A stretch of DNA of 64,000 nt. Source: Sporobolomyces roseus (taxonomy: Eukaryota > Basidiomycota > Microbotryomycetes > Sporidiobolales > Sporidiobolaceae). The stretch spans positions 3,224,001 through 3,288,000 of the forward strand of contig JADILM010000001.1 in NCBI GenBank assembly GCA_016617785.1, given 5' to 3'. A model generated the notes under the pieces. The model worked only from the letters and a program-made list of their open reading frames with translations, had not been told where the DNA came from and did no database searches. Of this stretch, positions 34,827-46,235 are shown one piece after another. The translations under genes and the position numbers were made by a program. Numbering within the stretch: position 1 is the stretch's first letter; the number at the start of each line of letters is the position of its first letter.

Positions 34827-35718
34827 ATGCCAGGATCTACAAGCACTACACTACCACCCTCTCAATTAATCTCACTCCTCCGAACTCTATCGGACCAAAT
34901 CCTTTCATCTCAATTCGATACTCCCCAATTACTAGCTCAAGCAGCGCCTGTATTCGCAGCACTACATCAAGTGAATAGGAACAGTCTCGTAGATGCAAAA
35001 GAATGTAGGATGGGTACTCAGGATGCGAGGTTGGAAATGGATGCTGCTCATCTAAGATTACAAGTAACTCTCTTTCCTACCTCTCTAGTCGAATAGCGAG
35101 CTTATGAAAGGGTCGAACAGAATTTGATGTATGAGAAGAATCACCTCGAACGAGAGATTAAAGCTTGTGAAGAGTATCAGTACGTCTCCTTCTGCTCTTT
35201 TAGCCCACTCTCGCTCATCTGGATCTTGTTGCTGTAGATCCGAATATCAGAACCTACCTCTACACTCTGTCGAAGAACTGCGGGAGCTCGCAGAATCCGA
35301 TACACCGCCAAAAGATCTCGAATTACCTTTACCAGAAGGAGAATCAGAGGAGGAACTACACCAACTCATGCTAGTTCGACTTGCGTTTGAACTGGCAGAG
35401 CGAAAGAGGTCAGTCGCTAATCACGTTTTGAGCTGGAAGAGTAGAAAGCTTAGTTTGAGTACGTTGTCTGACAGATTCGAAGAAGAACGGAAAACTTTGG
35501 GATTGGAAAAGGCGAAACTGGTGAAAGAGAATCAAGTCAAGAAGTCACGACTAGAGGAGCTAGAGAAGCAACTGACAGAGTTTGTCGATGTGAGTCTATT
35601 ATTTCTTTCTCTCGATCCTTGAAATCGATATTAATCTTTTCGCTCTGACTTCTTCTGACTGTAGCGCGCGAAAGGGATTCAATCAAAGATGAACGAAGAA
35701 CCTACTGCTACAGTATGA
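34827..35718 (+). CDS. THO complex subunit 5-like protein
   Basis: A short coiled-coil protein of roughly 200 residues, in four exons. The diagnostic block is LRLQNLMYEKNHLEREIKAC, followed by EEYQSEYQNL and later LMLVRLAFELAERKR and EEERKTLGLEKAKLVKEN. These match the N-terminal THOC5/Fms-interacting domain (LQNLxYExxHLxxEI). THOC5 is part of the THO/TREX complex that couples transcription to mRNA export in the nucleus. The animal protein is far longer; fungal versions that I recall are short, as here. The first exon holds a Gln/Leu-rich stretch with LLRTLSDQIL. The intron after AGATTACAA restores LRLQ-NLMYE in frame, which supports the model. It ends EEPTATV at the TGA 35716-35718. Confidence 0.75.
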
Positions 35719-35923
35719 TGAGTGGGAGGAAATCCTGGGTCAATCTGTATTCGTGCGATCATGTCGATGTTGTAACTATTTCGCAATCACGGATCTGTCG
35801 TTGCTCAGTACGAACTACTTATAGCACCACATCATATCTCTCACATCGCCTCCCACTTACAAGGCTCAACGAGTACAACGGCAAGGAAACAGAAACGAAA
35901 CGACAAAAAGCCCAAAGAACTGT

Positions 35924-36859
35924 TCAAAACCAGAGGCCAGCCATTTCTGCTGGAACTCCTTGAGGGCCTCGAGACACAGGTGGTGTAACTACGGTTTGTC
36001 CCGCACCGACCTCAGCAGGAGTACGAGGGCGTACTTCATGAGGATTCGGCGGTGGTAAAGCGAAAATCACTCCAAACATTTCTTCCTCCAATTCCGTTCC
36101 TCCTCCGCCTCCCCTAACGTGAGTCTTGTGTACAACGTCGAATTGCGTCTGTTTGTTACTCCGTTCTTGGTTCAATGGGTTCAATCGAGGCAATTCGGTT
36201 AATTCGTACTCATGTTTAGTGCCGTCGTCAGTGATCACTAATTAACGCTTTCACAAAGATAATCAGCTTGTCAGCGCCGACATTGACGACGAGTGAGAGC
36301 TTACCGGTTGCCGAATAGCTATATCTCGTTCGCGAATCGCTCAATTCTCCATTGTGAAATCTCCTACAACCAGCCGTGGCTCTCGCACTTTTACCCAACG
36401 GTGACGAATGCATAGTGTAACGAGGTCCAGCAATCAACGTTGGGCTTCCAGGCTGACTTAGCCATCGCGGTCCCGATCTTTGAAAGAAGCCGGAAAACGT
36501 AGGAGCGGGTACGGTATAAACATTGATACGAGTTCGGTTCTCGTCTACAATATACGACGTTAGTCGATACTTCCATCCAGGGACGGTGTAAGAGAGGAAT
36601 TGCGAAAGAGGTAAGAACTCACCCCTATCTTCCGAATGTGAAAATCGACAGTCTCGAGCATGTAGAGTCCATGGTCCGTCTCGATTGATCTCGTGTTCTT
36701 TGTTGAAGAGCTCTCTGCAGAGGCAGTCAACCGCCGAAGCTAAAGTCTCGCACGTTTGGATAGAGAGCTGTTACCAATGAAAACCTCGTCAGTAAAAATC
36801 AGGAAGAGAAGCGCTCTTTAGCGACTCACGCTTGGTATGGCTACCTGATGATGGCTCAT
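35924..36859 (-). CDS. Unrecognised family U1, tandem copy A
   Basis: Multi-exon minus-strand gene starting MSHHQVAIPS at 36859 and ending EMAGLWF at the TGA 35924-35926. Visible blocks: LASAVDCLCRELFN, HARDCRFSHSED, INVYTVPAPTFSGFFQRSG, AGPRYTMHSS, GELSDSRTRYSYS, YELTELPRL, QFDVVHKTHV, FGVIFALPPPNPHEVR. All recur, in order, in the gene at 38059-39009 with the same intron phases. The protein is soluble with mixed alpha/beta composition, a Gly run (RGGGGG) and a Pro-rich end; no signal peptide or membrane segment is seen. I do not recognise the family. The strict order of invariant blocks in two divergent copies argues for a real folded domain of about 250 residues. Confidence 0.65.
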
Positions 36860-38058
36860 AGTGGACTATCCTTGTGAGGGCTTGCTGAGAGGAAGGTATA
36901 GAGACGAAGGCGCGATAAGAACGTTTTCGGTAATAGAAACGAGCGCGTGATCTAGCAGCAGTACGTACGTTTGGCTGATCTAGTTCTACAAGGAGCCGCC
37001 CTACTACATCTTTGAAGGGCTAGACGCCATCTCGGAACCATGAAATCGCTTTGAACTGACTGAGCTGTGAAGAGGCTGTGAAATTTCGAAAAACGCTCGA
37101 GATCCCCGGAAGGTATTGGATTCCCTTATTTGTCTGGGATGAACAAAGAGCGTGTCGCTATGGTCCGAGCAGTACGAGGCGGAGTAGATCGACTGTAGGC
37201 TGTCGGTTCTGTCGATCTTGCGATTCTCTCGAAATGTTGGACTGTCCTCCTCGATCATCGTCGAAGGAGCTAGGCCTCAGAACCGCGTCTAGAAGCACAT
37301 ACGACCGTCCTCAGTGCACAGGAGTGGAAGAGAGTAAGGTCATTGCGCAACAAGGCTGAAAAAAGGAACGGCAGGAATGAGAATCGATTTTGCCTTTGAC
37401 GAGCTTGCGAGGAGTTGGCACAATAGTCGCGCGAATCATAGTCTCAACATTCCCTCTTGCGGTCAGTTCTACCTCTGTCTATCGCCCTCTCGTTTCAGTC
37501 GGAGCACGTTTGCTAGGCAGTTTGCTGAATGCGGCGGAGCCTTCGATTGTCTCTAGAGCGGTTTCATCTCCTCCTCATCGCTTCCTCCTCTCGTCTACTT
37601 TACACCTTCATCGCTTGCTTTCGCTCGCTCTCATCGGTCGTAGACACTCACACTCATCGGAAGCAATCGAGGTTCGCCTTAGTCTTCTCTTCCATCGGGA
37701 TAATCGCACTAATCGCATTCCCGCTCCTGGTAAACGGCACACAGCAGTTATCGCTAGCCACCTCGTTAAACGCCTTCTTCAAGGTGAGGCAGGAGATCCC
37801 CCCTCTTTGATTTCGTCTCGATTGTAGTACTTATACTCTATTGCCTTCTTCAAGTTCTTTGACCTACCCACCCTCCGTCCCCATTCTTACACCTCTCTCT
37901 CTCTTCACTCGCTTCTCTCTTTTGTCGCTCTTCTCGTTTCACTTTTATCTTTCTTTATTCCCCTTTTCGAGCCGAAATCAACGCCTTCGGGCAGTCCCTA
38001 TAACGCTCAAGGTTGAGACGAGAAGAGGAGTGCGAGTCTATCTATCAAGAGGGAGGGA
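36860..38058. other. Spacer between U1 copies, possible small plus-strand gene
   Basis: 1.2 kb without a firm gene. On the plus strand an ATG at about 37379 (MRIDFAFDELARSW) could lead through a GTCAGT donor to later exons, one of which has a hydrophobic helix (ALVFSSIGIIALIAFPLLV, about 37677-37735). No family was recognised and the exon joins are speculative. The rest looks non-coding, with a T/C-rich tract at about 37850-37970. Confidence 0.3.
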
Positions 38059-39009
38059 TCAGTTCAAGAGACGTGCCAGAGCTGCAGGCGGGCCGCGAGC
38101 AGTTAGTCCTGCAGCAGGAGTCGCCACCTGCTCTCCTGTTCCTACTGACTCGGCGGCACGACTCTGAACTTCGTGAGGGTTGAACGCTTCGGGGCGAGGG
38201 AGGACGAAGATTAACCCAAATTCTCCTGTTCTACGACCGTGCACACCGTGCTCCACTACTTCGTACTTGTGAACGGCGTCGAACCGCGACTGGAAACGAC
38301 TCTCTTTGTAGCCAAGTAGGTCAAAGTCGCACCGTTCAGTCAGGTCGAAAACATGCTGCATTCCGAGGTAATCCTCTATAAAATGCCGAGTCCAAGCAAG
38401 ACTGTCAGCTCACGAACAAGGCTACAGACGGATTTCACAGTGCCGGGACTTACCGTGAGAAGAATACGTGAATGGACTATGCCGATCATCGCTCAATTCA
38501 CCTTTCGCAAAGGCATCGCATCCGTCTGGGACGCGTGCAGCATTCCGGCTGGAAAGATTCCGGAGATATCGTGGCCCCGCAACTTCGAGGTCGCCATCGA
38601 CTCTGCTGAATAATTCAGCTCGTGTCGCTCCGAGTTGTTTTCGAAAGAATCCATTCATCACCGGCGCTGGAACGACATAGATATGCTTCCATCCTCCGGT
38701 TGCTGGGGTATACAAGATCAACCGTGTCAGTGTTTGCTAAAGGACTCGAAGGTCAGAAACAGACCTGTGATCTCCGAATGCGAATACCTGCAATCTCCTT
38801 CCGCTAATCCCCACGGTAGATCTTTGAAGATTGGACCACGAGACGCATTGAAGAGCCTACGACAAAGTCGTGTGACAGCATGGGCTAATCGTGGTAAGAC
38901 TTCAGGAGGTAGCTGGCAAAATTAGGACATGCGAGTTAAGCTTGACGCCTGACCGTTTATCGCAACGTCGGAAGAGACTCACCGTTGGAACATGCTGTTG
39001 CTCACTCAT
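38059..39009 (-). CDS. Unrecognised family U1, tandem copy B
   Basis: Paralog of the gene at 35924-36859 on the same strand. It starts MSEQQHVPT at 39009 and has the same chain of blocks: LAHAVTRLCRRLFN, EGDCRYSHSE, IYVVPAPVMNGFFRK, EVAGPRYLRN, KGELSDDRHS, HVFDLTERCDF, RFDAVHKYEV, FGLIFVLPRPEAFNPHEVQ, ending LARLLN at the TGA 38059-38061. The splice at about 38455-38387 gives SHEDYLGMQHVFDL and mirrors the join in copy A. Identity between the copies is modest, so the duplication is old or the pair evolves fast. Function unknown; the N-terminal Cys residues in LCRRLF and DCRYSH are shared with copy A and could be structural. Confidence 0.65.
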
Positions 39010-39344
39010 ACCGGGACCGTGAGAGGATGTGGGAAAAAGAGAGAGAAAGGCTTTCGAAGTTTCGAATCGTGCAGGTCGAATTCGGTGTTGACCGGGTTTA
39101 GACTTTCTTCGGGAGTCGAGATCGAAGGCGTCTGTTTCTTCCTGCAGTGGGGATGCGAACCGTAGGGTCGTGCTGTCGTCTGATGCATGAACGCAAGTCG
39201 AAGCTTCGAAGCGTTTCTTGACAAAGACTGCTCAGAAGCCTCGATTCCCCGACTTGCTGATGCCGGCGACTGGCATGAGAGTATTCGGCAAAACTGACCT
39301 TCTAGTAATGCAAACATACGAATCAGAAACAGTACAGAAGCCGA
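39010..39344. other. Intergenic spacer
   Basis: 335 bases between the U1 copy B start and the COY1 stop. A minus-strand open frame crosses it (to 39317) but shows no conservation or ATG logic. It presumably holds the U1 promoter. Confidence 0.4.
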
Positions 39345-42299
39345 CTAAATTCCCAAATCCCCTCCAACGAGATCCGGTTGTAGGACTGGACTCTTCCCAC
39401 CATCTCCCGTGACGACTGTCCAAGCGTACATCTGTGAGAACACGACGAAATGTAGTCCTAATGAATACAGGATGAAGAGATTCCGAGTGATTCGATTCGA
39501 GAGAACGACTGTCGAGAGGGAAAGTAAAACTTTTTCGAGCACGTTGAGGTTGTGATGCGCTCTTCCTCGTTCCTGCACACAGGCACGAAGATCAGCTACG
39601 ACGACCAGTATTCCACGAGAGAAGGAAAGTGAACTGACTCGACCCCTGAAAGCTTCGAAAGGATTCATACTCTCTTCGTACTTGTTCTGATATTTGCCCA
39701 ACTCCTCATCTCCTCTCACGACATTCGAGAACCCAGCTTGTTGCCTCGCTGTCATCCCTTCATCTCGGTACGATTGGAGGTATCGAACTTTTTCGTAAAG
39801 CTTGAGGTTATCTGTTTGTAGCGATTTGATCTCGGCTCGTAATTCGGAAATCGTGTTGAATTGACGGCGAAGTTCCTGTTCAATCAACGAGCCGATGAGC
39901 TACCGGACAAGTCTTTCGATAAGATAGTCAGAGACTCACCTCTTCGAGTTCTCCATTTCGTTGACGGAATCGATCTCGCTGAGAAGTGATGATGGGTAGA
40001 ATCGAAGTTTCTGCTGAACTTGTGAAAGGTTGAGCTGCTGGTGGTGCAGAAGGTTCTTGTCCCTGTATCGTGTTCCTTCGGGTCAGTTTCGAGCTTGAAA
40101 AGCAGGCGACTCTGATCGAGAGCGAAGACCTACCTTCTTTCCAAACTGCAAACTCGCTAACGGATCTTGCCTCGCTGCAACTTGCACAGGTCCAGGATTC
40201 TTCGAATCGTTGATCCTCAGTAGATCGTTCTCGAGTCGATCGTTGAGACTTCGTTGTTCGTCGAATCGAGATGAGAGGTTCTCATAATCGTGCTGAATAG
40301 ATTGATGTCCGATCGCTAGCTCGTCGTGAGCGACCTATAGAACTCGTGTGATTAGCACGTTCTGAGCGACTCTCCCAGAATATGCGGAAAAGCAAGACTT
40401 ACCCTCAGAGCGGTCAATTCATCCTGTAATTTCCGATTCTTCGCCATCAATAGATTCTCCAACGGTTTCCCTCGTTGCTGATTGAGCTTGTCTGCATTTG
40501 GATCTGGCATTCTGACCAAGTCCGCAACTGAATCTCCAGCTTCTCCAACCACTTCATCCAAATTCATTCCCGCAAATTCGACGTACTATCGGATTCTCAA
40601 TATCGTTAGTCAAATGAACTCGAATCGAGAACAATCATGAGTGCTCACCTTCATGATCTCCAACTCTCGTCTCAACTCATCGTAATCTCCAAACTGTTTC
40701 AATCGATCCCGACAACTCTCGATCTCACGGTCTTTCTCCACCTGATCCTTCTCTAGCGCTTCAATACGTTTCGACGACGAAGCGCGCTCGGTCTCGAGGA
40801 GCTCTTTCTGAGTGTCGAGGGAGCGGATGAGTCGAGATGCTTCGGTTTCGAGATCGGTGATTTGAGATTCGAGAACCGTTACTCTGTAGAATTCATCGGA
40901 AGAGAGATGAGTAAAGCTTCGAAGGGGTTGAGGACCTGAACTCACCGAACAGCACTCTCACTTCCACTTCGTACAGTCTCGATCTCAGCCCTCAATTTCT
41001 CGTTCCTCCTCTCGACTTCAGCAACTCGACTATTGGCTCGCTCGAGATCTTGCGTGACCAAATCTGCTTCTGCTAGACGAGCGATAGTCTCTTGATCTAC
41101 AGATGAAGTGTTTCGCTTCAGCACGAGGATCGAGAGTGAGAGGAAGGAAGAAAAGTGAAGATTCTTTACCTTGTCGCTGAGAATTGTCGAGGAGTCGAGC
41201 TTGAGATGTATCTGCCGTTGTTCGAAGCTCACGTAGCTGAGAGCGAGCGACAGTGACCTGGCGCTGTAGATCCTTCTCTCTACGATCCGACCAAAGAGCG
41301 ACTGGTCAGTTTCATAGTCGAGAAACGAAGAAGAGACGATACCGTGCGTACCTTTCATCGTAGTTTCGTAGCCTCTCATCGTAAGCAGCGTGTAGCTCAG
41401 CTTCCTTAGCTCCTACCTTGTCTTGAATCATATCCGCCATCTGTATCAACGAGTCCTTCTGATCAATTCTCCAGTTTCTCGGATTTCGAAAGCGATCCTT
41501 GAAACTCACCTTGCTTTCCAACTTCTCCACCTTGTCTGCTAGCTTCTTTCTCTCCCTCTCGATCGATTGCGAGTCGGCCAATTGCTGTTTCAAGGAAGCG
41601 ATTTCATCCTTTTGACGACCAATCTCAGATTCTAACATTCTCGCTTCGGATGCTTTCGCAGTTTGATCCTGTGAGCCAAGGACTACCATTAGCTGATCTA
41701 ATTCTGCTACGTGTCAGCTAAGGGGAACGCGAAGCTCACGACAGCGGCATCGAGTAAAGGATAAGGATCTGGAGCTTCTGCCAACAGCTTGTAGACGCTC
41801 AAGAATGCGCTCTCGGATACCTTTGATCTTCGAGTCAGGTTGTCAATCTCAGATTGATACGCTGTCACGAAAGAGAGTCAGGACTAGAGCGGTTCAAGAG
41901 AGCGATGTGGGGCAGGAAGGGAGGAAAGAGAGGGGAGGGGAACAAACCTTTCAACAACGTCTTGAATGCAGGACCTTTCTCATCGTCTGGTACTTTTTTG
42001 AATTCTGTATACCCTCACACGGTTTAGCATGCTCTTCGAGAGAGTAAGGAAGAGAAGAGACTCACCTCTTGTCTGTTCAGCGAGTTTCTTCCTGCCTACT
42101 ACGTTCTCCTTCTGGTTCTCTACTATCTCCAATCCTTGTGCATCTAATGTACGTTGTAATTCATGCAAGTTGACCTCTGTTCAAAGCGAGAAGTGGCTTA
42201 ATAGTTGGAGCATATTCCCGAACTTGAATGAATGAAAGACGTACCTTTCCATACAGAGAGTGCAGCACTGAAGTTTGAAGCTACGGGTGCTTCTCCCAT
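39345..42299 (-). CDS. COY1: COY1/CASP Golgi membrane coiled-coil protein
   Basis: A long coiled-coil protein with a single C-terminal membrane anchor, homolog of yeast Coy1 and of the CASP splice product of the CUX1 gene. It starts MGEAPVASNFSAALSVWK at 42299, followed by LHELQRTLDAQGLEIVENQK, GRKKLAEQTR, EFKKVPDDEKGPAFKTLLKG and EAPDPYPLLDAA, the conserved CASP N-terminus. Heptad coiled coil fills about 39700-41700. The C-terminal signature is MNPFEAFRGR then ERGRAHHNLNVLEKVLLSLS, ahead of the tail anchor NLFILYSLGLHFVVFSQMY and a short lumenal end. CASP proteins act in intra-Golgi retrograde tethering. Many short introns split the gene. The stop is the TAG at 39345-39347. Confidence 0.93.
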
Positions 42300-42570
42300 C
42301 TTGCCGTAAGAGCTGATCAAGTGGAGTTGTCGAGGTACACAGTGAGGTGTTGGTTGACGACAACTCAAAGTTTCGAAAGAAGTTCTCGCGATTCCGTGGC
42401 TTGCTTCCCTTCTATTCACTCCAAATATGCTTCTCACACTCCTGAACTTGCTGATCTGCTCTGGATGTCCTCTCGTCACGCTCTGGAAGATCCTTCGGAC
42501 TCCGCGGCTCAATTTCGCTTCGATTCCCGCTCTTCCTCTTCTCTCCTTCGACTCTCGCCTTTAGCAGAGC
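42300..42570. promoter_or_regulatory. Divergent intergenic region, COY1 / DUF2235 gene
   Basis: 271 bases between two divergent starts. Nothing beyond presumed promoters was recognised. Confidence 0.45.
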
Positions 42571-44259
42571 ATGCGTCGACTCATTGTCGCTGCAGACGGG
42601 ACGTGGCAAGCTGCTCAATTTCAATCCGACCCTCGCAAACTCACCAACATTTCGAGACTCTTCACCGCAATTACTTGCCAAGATAAACGCCAGAACGCTC
42701 CAATCGAACAAGTCAAGCTGTATGTAGCAGGTCCAGGGACAGGTCAAGAAATCGTAGCGGGCGTCATTTCCGTAAGTTAGGAACTTAGTTGTCTCCTTCT
42801 TTGCCGTGTCGAACGAATGCTGACGCGGAATACTGCACAGGGAGCACTCGGCGAAGGACTACTCGAGAAAGTGAGAGAAGCCTACTGGTGGTTGGCGCAG
42901 AACTATGAAAAGGGGGACGAAGTACGCCCATTTCCACTCTCGTTTCGTTTCTCGTTTCGTCTCTCGTTTCGACCCTCTCTCCGATTGTGAATTGACTCGT
43001 TCTTACGCTTTGCAGGTTCATCTCTACGGTTTCTCGCGAGGAGGATATCTCGCTCGACTGCTCTCGTCCCTCATCTGTCTTATCGGATTCCTCGACCCTC
43101 TTTCGACCCTCAATCAACTTCCCGAAATCTTCACATTACTCTGCTCAAATCGAGGTATCAGCAGCAAGACCGGACGGAGGAAACATGACGAGCTGTACAA
43201 ACTCCTCAACTCGGACGAGATCAAGCATAGGAGGGAAGATCAAGTCAGAGCGAGTGGAGGATTCCTCGTCCAAGTTCTGGGTCTCTTTGAAGCAGTTCCC
43301 CTGTTCCACTTCCACGCACTATCCCCTGACAACGATCTTCTGCCCATCCACAACCCATTCTCTCTTTCCGACTCCGATGTCGAACCAGAAATTCAATCCG
43401 CTTTCCAAGCTCTCGCCATCTCGGAGGATCGCCCTTCTTACGTCCCAGTCATTCTCAAGCACGACAGCAAGAGCAAAGGTCAAGAAGTACTCCAAGTGTG
43501 GTTTCCTGGATGTCATACGGACGTTGGAGGAGGATTACCCGATCACGATTTGTCCGATTTGTCGCTCAATTGGCTCGTCAGTCACGTCGAACCGCATCTC
43601 TCCCTCAATCTCGACTACATCGACAATCTCTCTTCTCACGCTACGGCGCCTTGGGGAAGTCAGAAACCTCGCGAGTAAGCTCGCTTTCCTCCTCTGATTC
43701 GTGCCTCTTAGTGATTCGACTGATTTCGATCGTCCCTCTGCTAAGAGGTCTCGGACGCTCTCTTCACCATCGACCTCGACATCTCCCCCATGGTACAGAC
43801 GAGACGACGTTCCAACATCTCCATTACTCCCTTCTCGAACAACTTCCAGAGGACGTTCCTGCTTCCATCCGACCTCTCCTCGAGATCTGCGACCATCCCA
43901 TCTTCATTCCCCTCACTCCTTTTGAAGAGAAGCGCAAATCGACTTGGCCGATTCAACCATCTCGACCAGTTCCCGCTCCTTTACCCATCTCCCAACCTAG
44001 TCCTCCACTCGATTCGCCTCGACTAGTCAAAGACAGTCCAACCATATTTTTCCCGCTTCATCGAAAGGAGGAGGATTCGAGCGAAACGAAACCTAATGTC
44101 ACTCATTCACTCGCGACGGGATTCGAACATCATCGACACTTGAGGAGAGGGTTTCAAGCACTCTTGAATGCGGAGAGGGGAGTCGTACAGACTTATGGAG
44201 TGCTGGTGGAGAAGGCGAGAGGTGCGGGAGACTTACCTTCTGAGGCGAGGAGTAGGTGA
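42571..44259 (+). CDS. DUF2235 alpha/beta hydrolase (Tle1-like)
   Basis: Encodes a DUF2235 protein, a serine hydrolase fold shared with bacterial type VI lipase effectors of the Tle1 group and common in fungal genomes. The start MRRLIVAADGTWQ is the classic N-terminus; the nucleophile elbow is VHLYGFSRGGYLAR (GxSxGG) after an intron, and the downstream VWFPGCHTDVGGG holds the conserved His-Asp region. The C-terminal exon, reached over a GTAAGC-AAG intron, restores EGLGRSLHHRPRHLPHG and TTFQHLHYSLLE, which resembles the end of the DUF2235 domain. A roughly 150-residue tail beyond it is Pro-rich and then helical, ending SEARSR at the TGA 44257-44259. Activity on ester or phospholipid bonds is inferred. 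No signal peptide or membrane helix is visible. Confidence 0.85.
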
Positions 44260-44523
44260 AAGGTTTCTTCGTAGTTTCGTGTTTGATCTTTTGTTCCACG
44301 AACACTTGTCTGTCTCGATGCTAGTTTTACCATGACCTGGTGCTGTCAACTGAGAGCTGACTCGCGCGAGATTTTGACGCTGCGAGATGAAAACGAAAGC
44401 TGAAACGTACTTTTGGGTTGCAAAACGAAGCAGGGAGTGAAACGGAGGGCACAGATTTGTCTAGAAAGCTATAGTAGAAGGCCGATTTTGGGTGGAGACT
44501 AAGGAGGGAGGTTGCGAAATCTA

Positions 44524-45686
44524 TCAAGAGAAGTAAAAATCGCGCCTGCGACGAGAGAGCAAGTTGCGACGGTGAACGAGCGAGTGCGACGATGCAGCGG
44601 AGGGAGAGCGTGGCGCGAGATGAGCAATGTAGAATTCCTCAAGAACAGGGTGAAGAGGTGGCTGAGGGCATGCTCGGAACGAGTTAGCTCGGCAGCGAGC
44701 ATTGAGAGGAAAGCAGTACTTACAACCCAAAGGTATAGCAAGTCCTTTTTTACATGTTGAATCCCGATGACACTCTGCAGAACTCTGTACACTACCTCGA
44801 CCAGGTTGAGGGCGCGTTGCTGAACTCTCCGTAGCTCAGAACGGATCGCAGAGAGCGGCCCGAGTACCTCCCAATTCGCGAGAAGCGTGTGAAAGATGCG
44901 CTCGAGTTGAGTCTTTTCAGAACGCGCTAGGTCGATCAAGCCTGCACATTCTTCCCTAAAGCGAGCCTGTAGGTCTATATGCGAGACACCTTCTTTGAGC
45001 AGGATTGCGTTTGCTTGCTGGAGTACGTGTTTCGCCTGTCTAGACTCCATCAGCTCGGTGATCACTGCACATCAAGCGAGATTGACTCACGAGCGCATCT
45101 CTGAACCAAGAGTACTCTTCGCCTGTTGAGTTCGCCTCAGGAGGGTTCACGACTTCTAGGTCGACTTGCTCGACGATTTCCTCGATAGGGGGCTGTCAAT
45201 CGACGCGAAGAGTTAAGGCATACCTGTAGGAAGTGTGAAAACGATGTGGCTTACGATCCATCCTACGAAGAGAGTCCTCGGTCCGTTTGGGTGACGTCCG
45301 GCGTCATGGAGTTCTTTGAGATGTTGAGCAAGGTATGCGTGCTTTCCTTTCAGAACGTGAAGAACGCCATCTTTTGCTTTCTTGTCAAAGTGTCGCCAAC
45401 CGCTGCTCAGAGGCACGATAACGCTCGTTCGCCAATTGAGGATATCGTCTGAAGCTTGTCCCCAGTCCATGATGTCGACTAGTTTGTCGACAGAGTCGAG
45501 GAGATTCTGCCATGTCGGCGGAGCTTGCCATCCAGCAGTAAGAAGTGATCCGTTGTGAAGTGGGTCGTGGTCGATTGGGGCCGACGGGGATCGTACGTTT
45601 CGAGACGGAGAGCTCAGACTCGACGCTGGTTCGTGAGAGTCGAGCCAAGCGCGAACAAGGACTTGAGTCGCTCTGTTGTCGGACAT
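44524..45686 (-). CDS. Orphan helical protein, function unknown
   Basis: Minus-strand gene starting MSDNRATQVLVRAWLDSHEP at 45686. It continues through WQNLLDSVDKLVDIMDWGQA, WRHFDKKAKDGVLHVLKGK, HLKELHDAGRHPNGP, an exon with PPIEEIVEQVDLEV, then ESRQAKHVLQQANAILLKEG, LARSEKTQLERIFHTLLANW and ELRRVQQRALNLVEVVYRVL. A GTAAGT donor near 44720 joins the last exon PPLHPVLEEFYIAHLAPRSP, ending RRRDFYFS. The whole protein is soluble and helical, perhaps a lineage-specific regulatory or adaptor protein. I recognise no family. Splice sites were set by frame continuity only. Confidence 0.5.
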
Positions 45687-46235
45687 TGTGGTCAAGTAGA
45701 GCGAAGGAGGGAAACAAAGAAAGAAAGAGCAAAGAACGTACAAGACCGAGACGTACTCCTCCCGCGGATCCTCGAGCTCTCCTATCTTCAGGAGGTGGAT
45801 CAGCAAGAATATCCGATATCGATGTGCGGTAAGAGACTGGAGAAAGTGGGACTCGACAATTGGCAACGACGCAAATTCGAGTGCAAGCGCTGAAGCTGTG
45901 ACAAGAGGCAGATAGGTCAGCAGTGTTTGATAGTCGCGATCGGAAGAAAGGCGGGAGCTCACGAAGATTTGCGAATGTGCAGAAAGCTCGACATTCTCAG
46001 AGAGAGCGAGTACAGAAAGCCTGATTCAACCGTGTCGTACTGTCCGTCTGATGCGAAGAAGCGGTTTTTGAATGCTACAGAGCCGAGACAGCGATATCCG
46101 AATCGAGAGGCGACGAAAGAGCATCGAAGGATCGGTTCTCTTCGAGGCTGACGACGATGAAGACCCTCGAAGGAGTAAATCATGGAATATCATGTGATAG
46201 ATCAGAGACAACAAGAGCTACGACCAGCGCAAACA
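45687..46235. other. Intergenic spacer
   Basis: 549 bases upstream of the orphan gene and downstream of the EF-hand gene. Short frames on both strands lack splice or family support. I see nothing definite. Confidence 0.4.

Noticed and set aside
37390..37827. 145-codon plus-strand frame between U1 copies
   Set aside because: It starts at a non-ATG codon, is Leu/Ser-rich without domain features, and competes with another frame; kept only as part of the spacer note.
39006..39317. 103-codon minus-strand frame upstream of U1 copy B
   Set aside because: It ends at the start codon of copy B and has no conservation; probably leader or promoter DNA.
43185..43697. 170-codon frame in a second plus-strand frame
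   Set aside because: It overlaps the catalytic exon of the DUF2235 gene, whose motifs are in the other frame.
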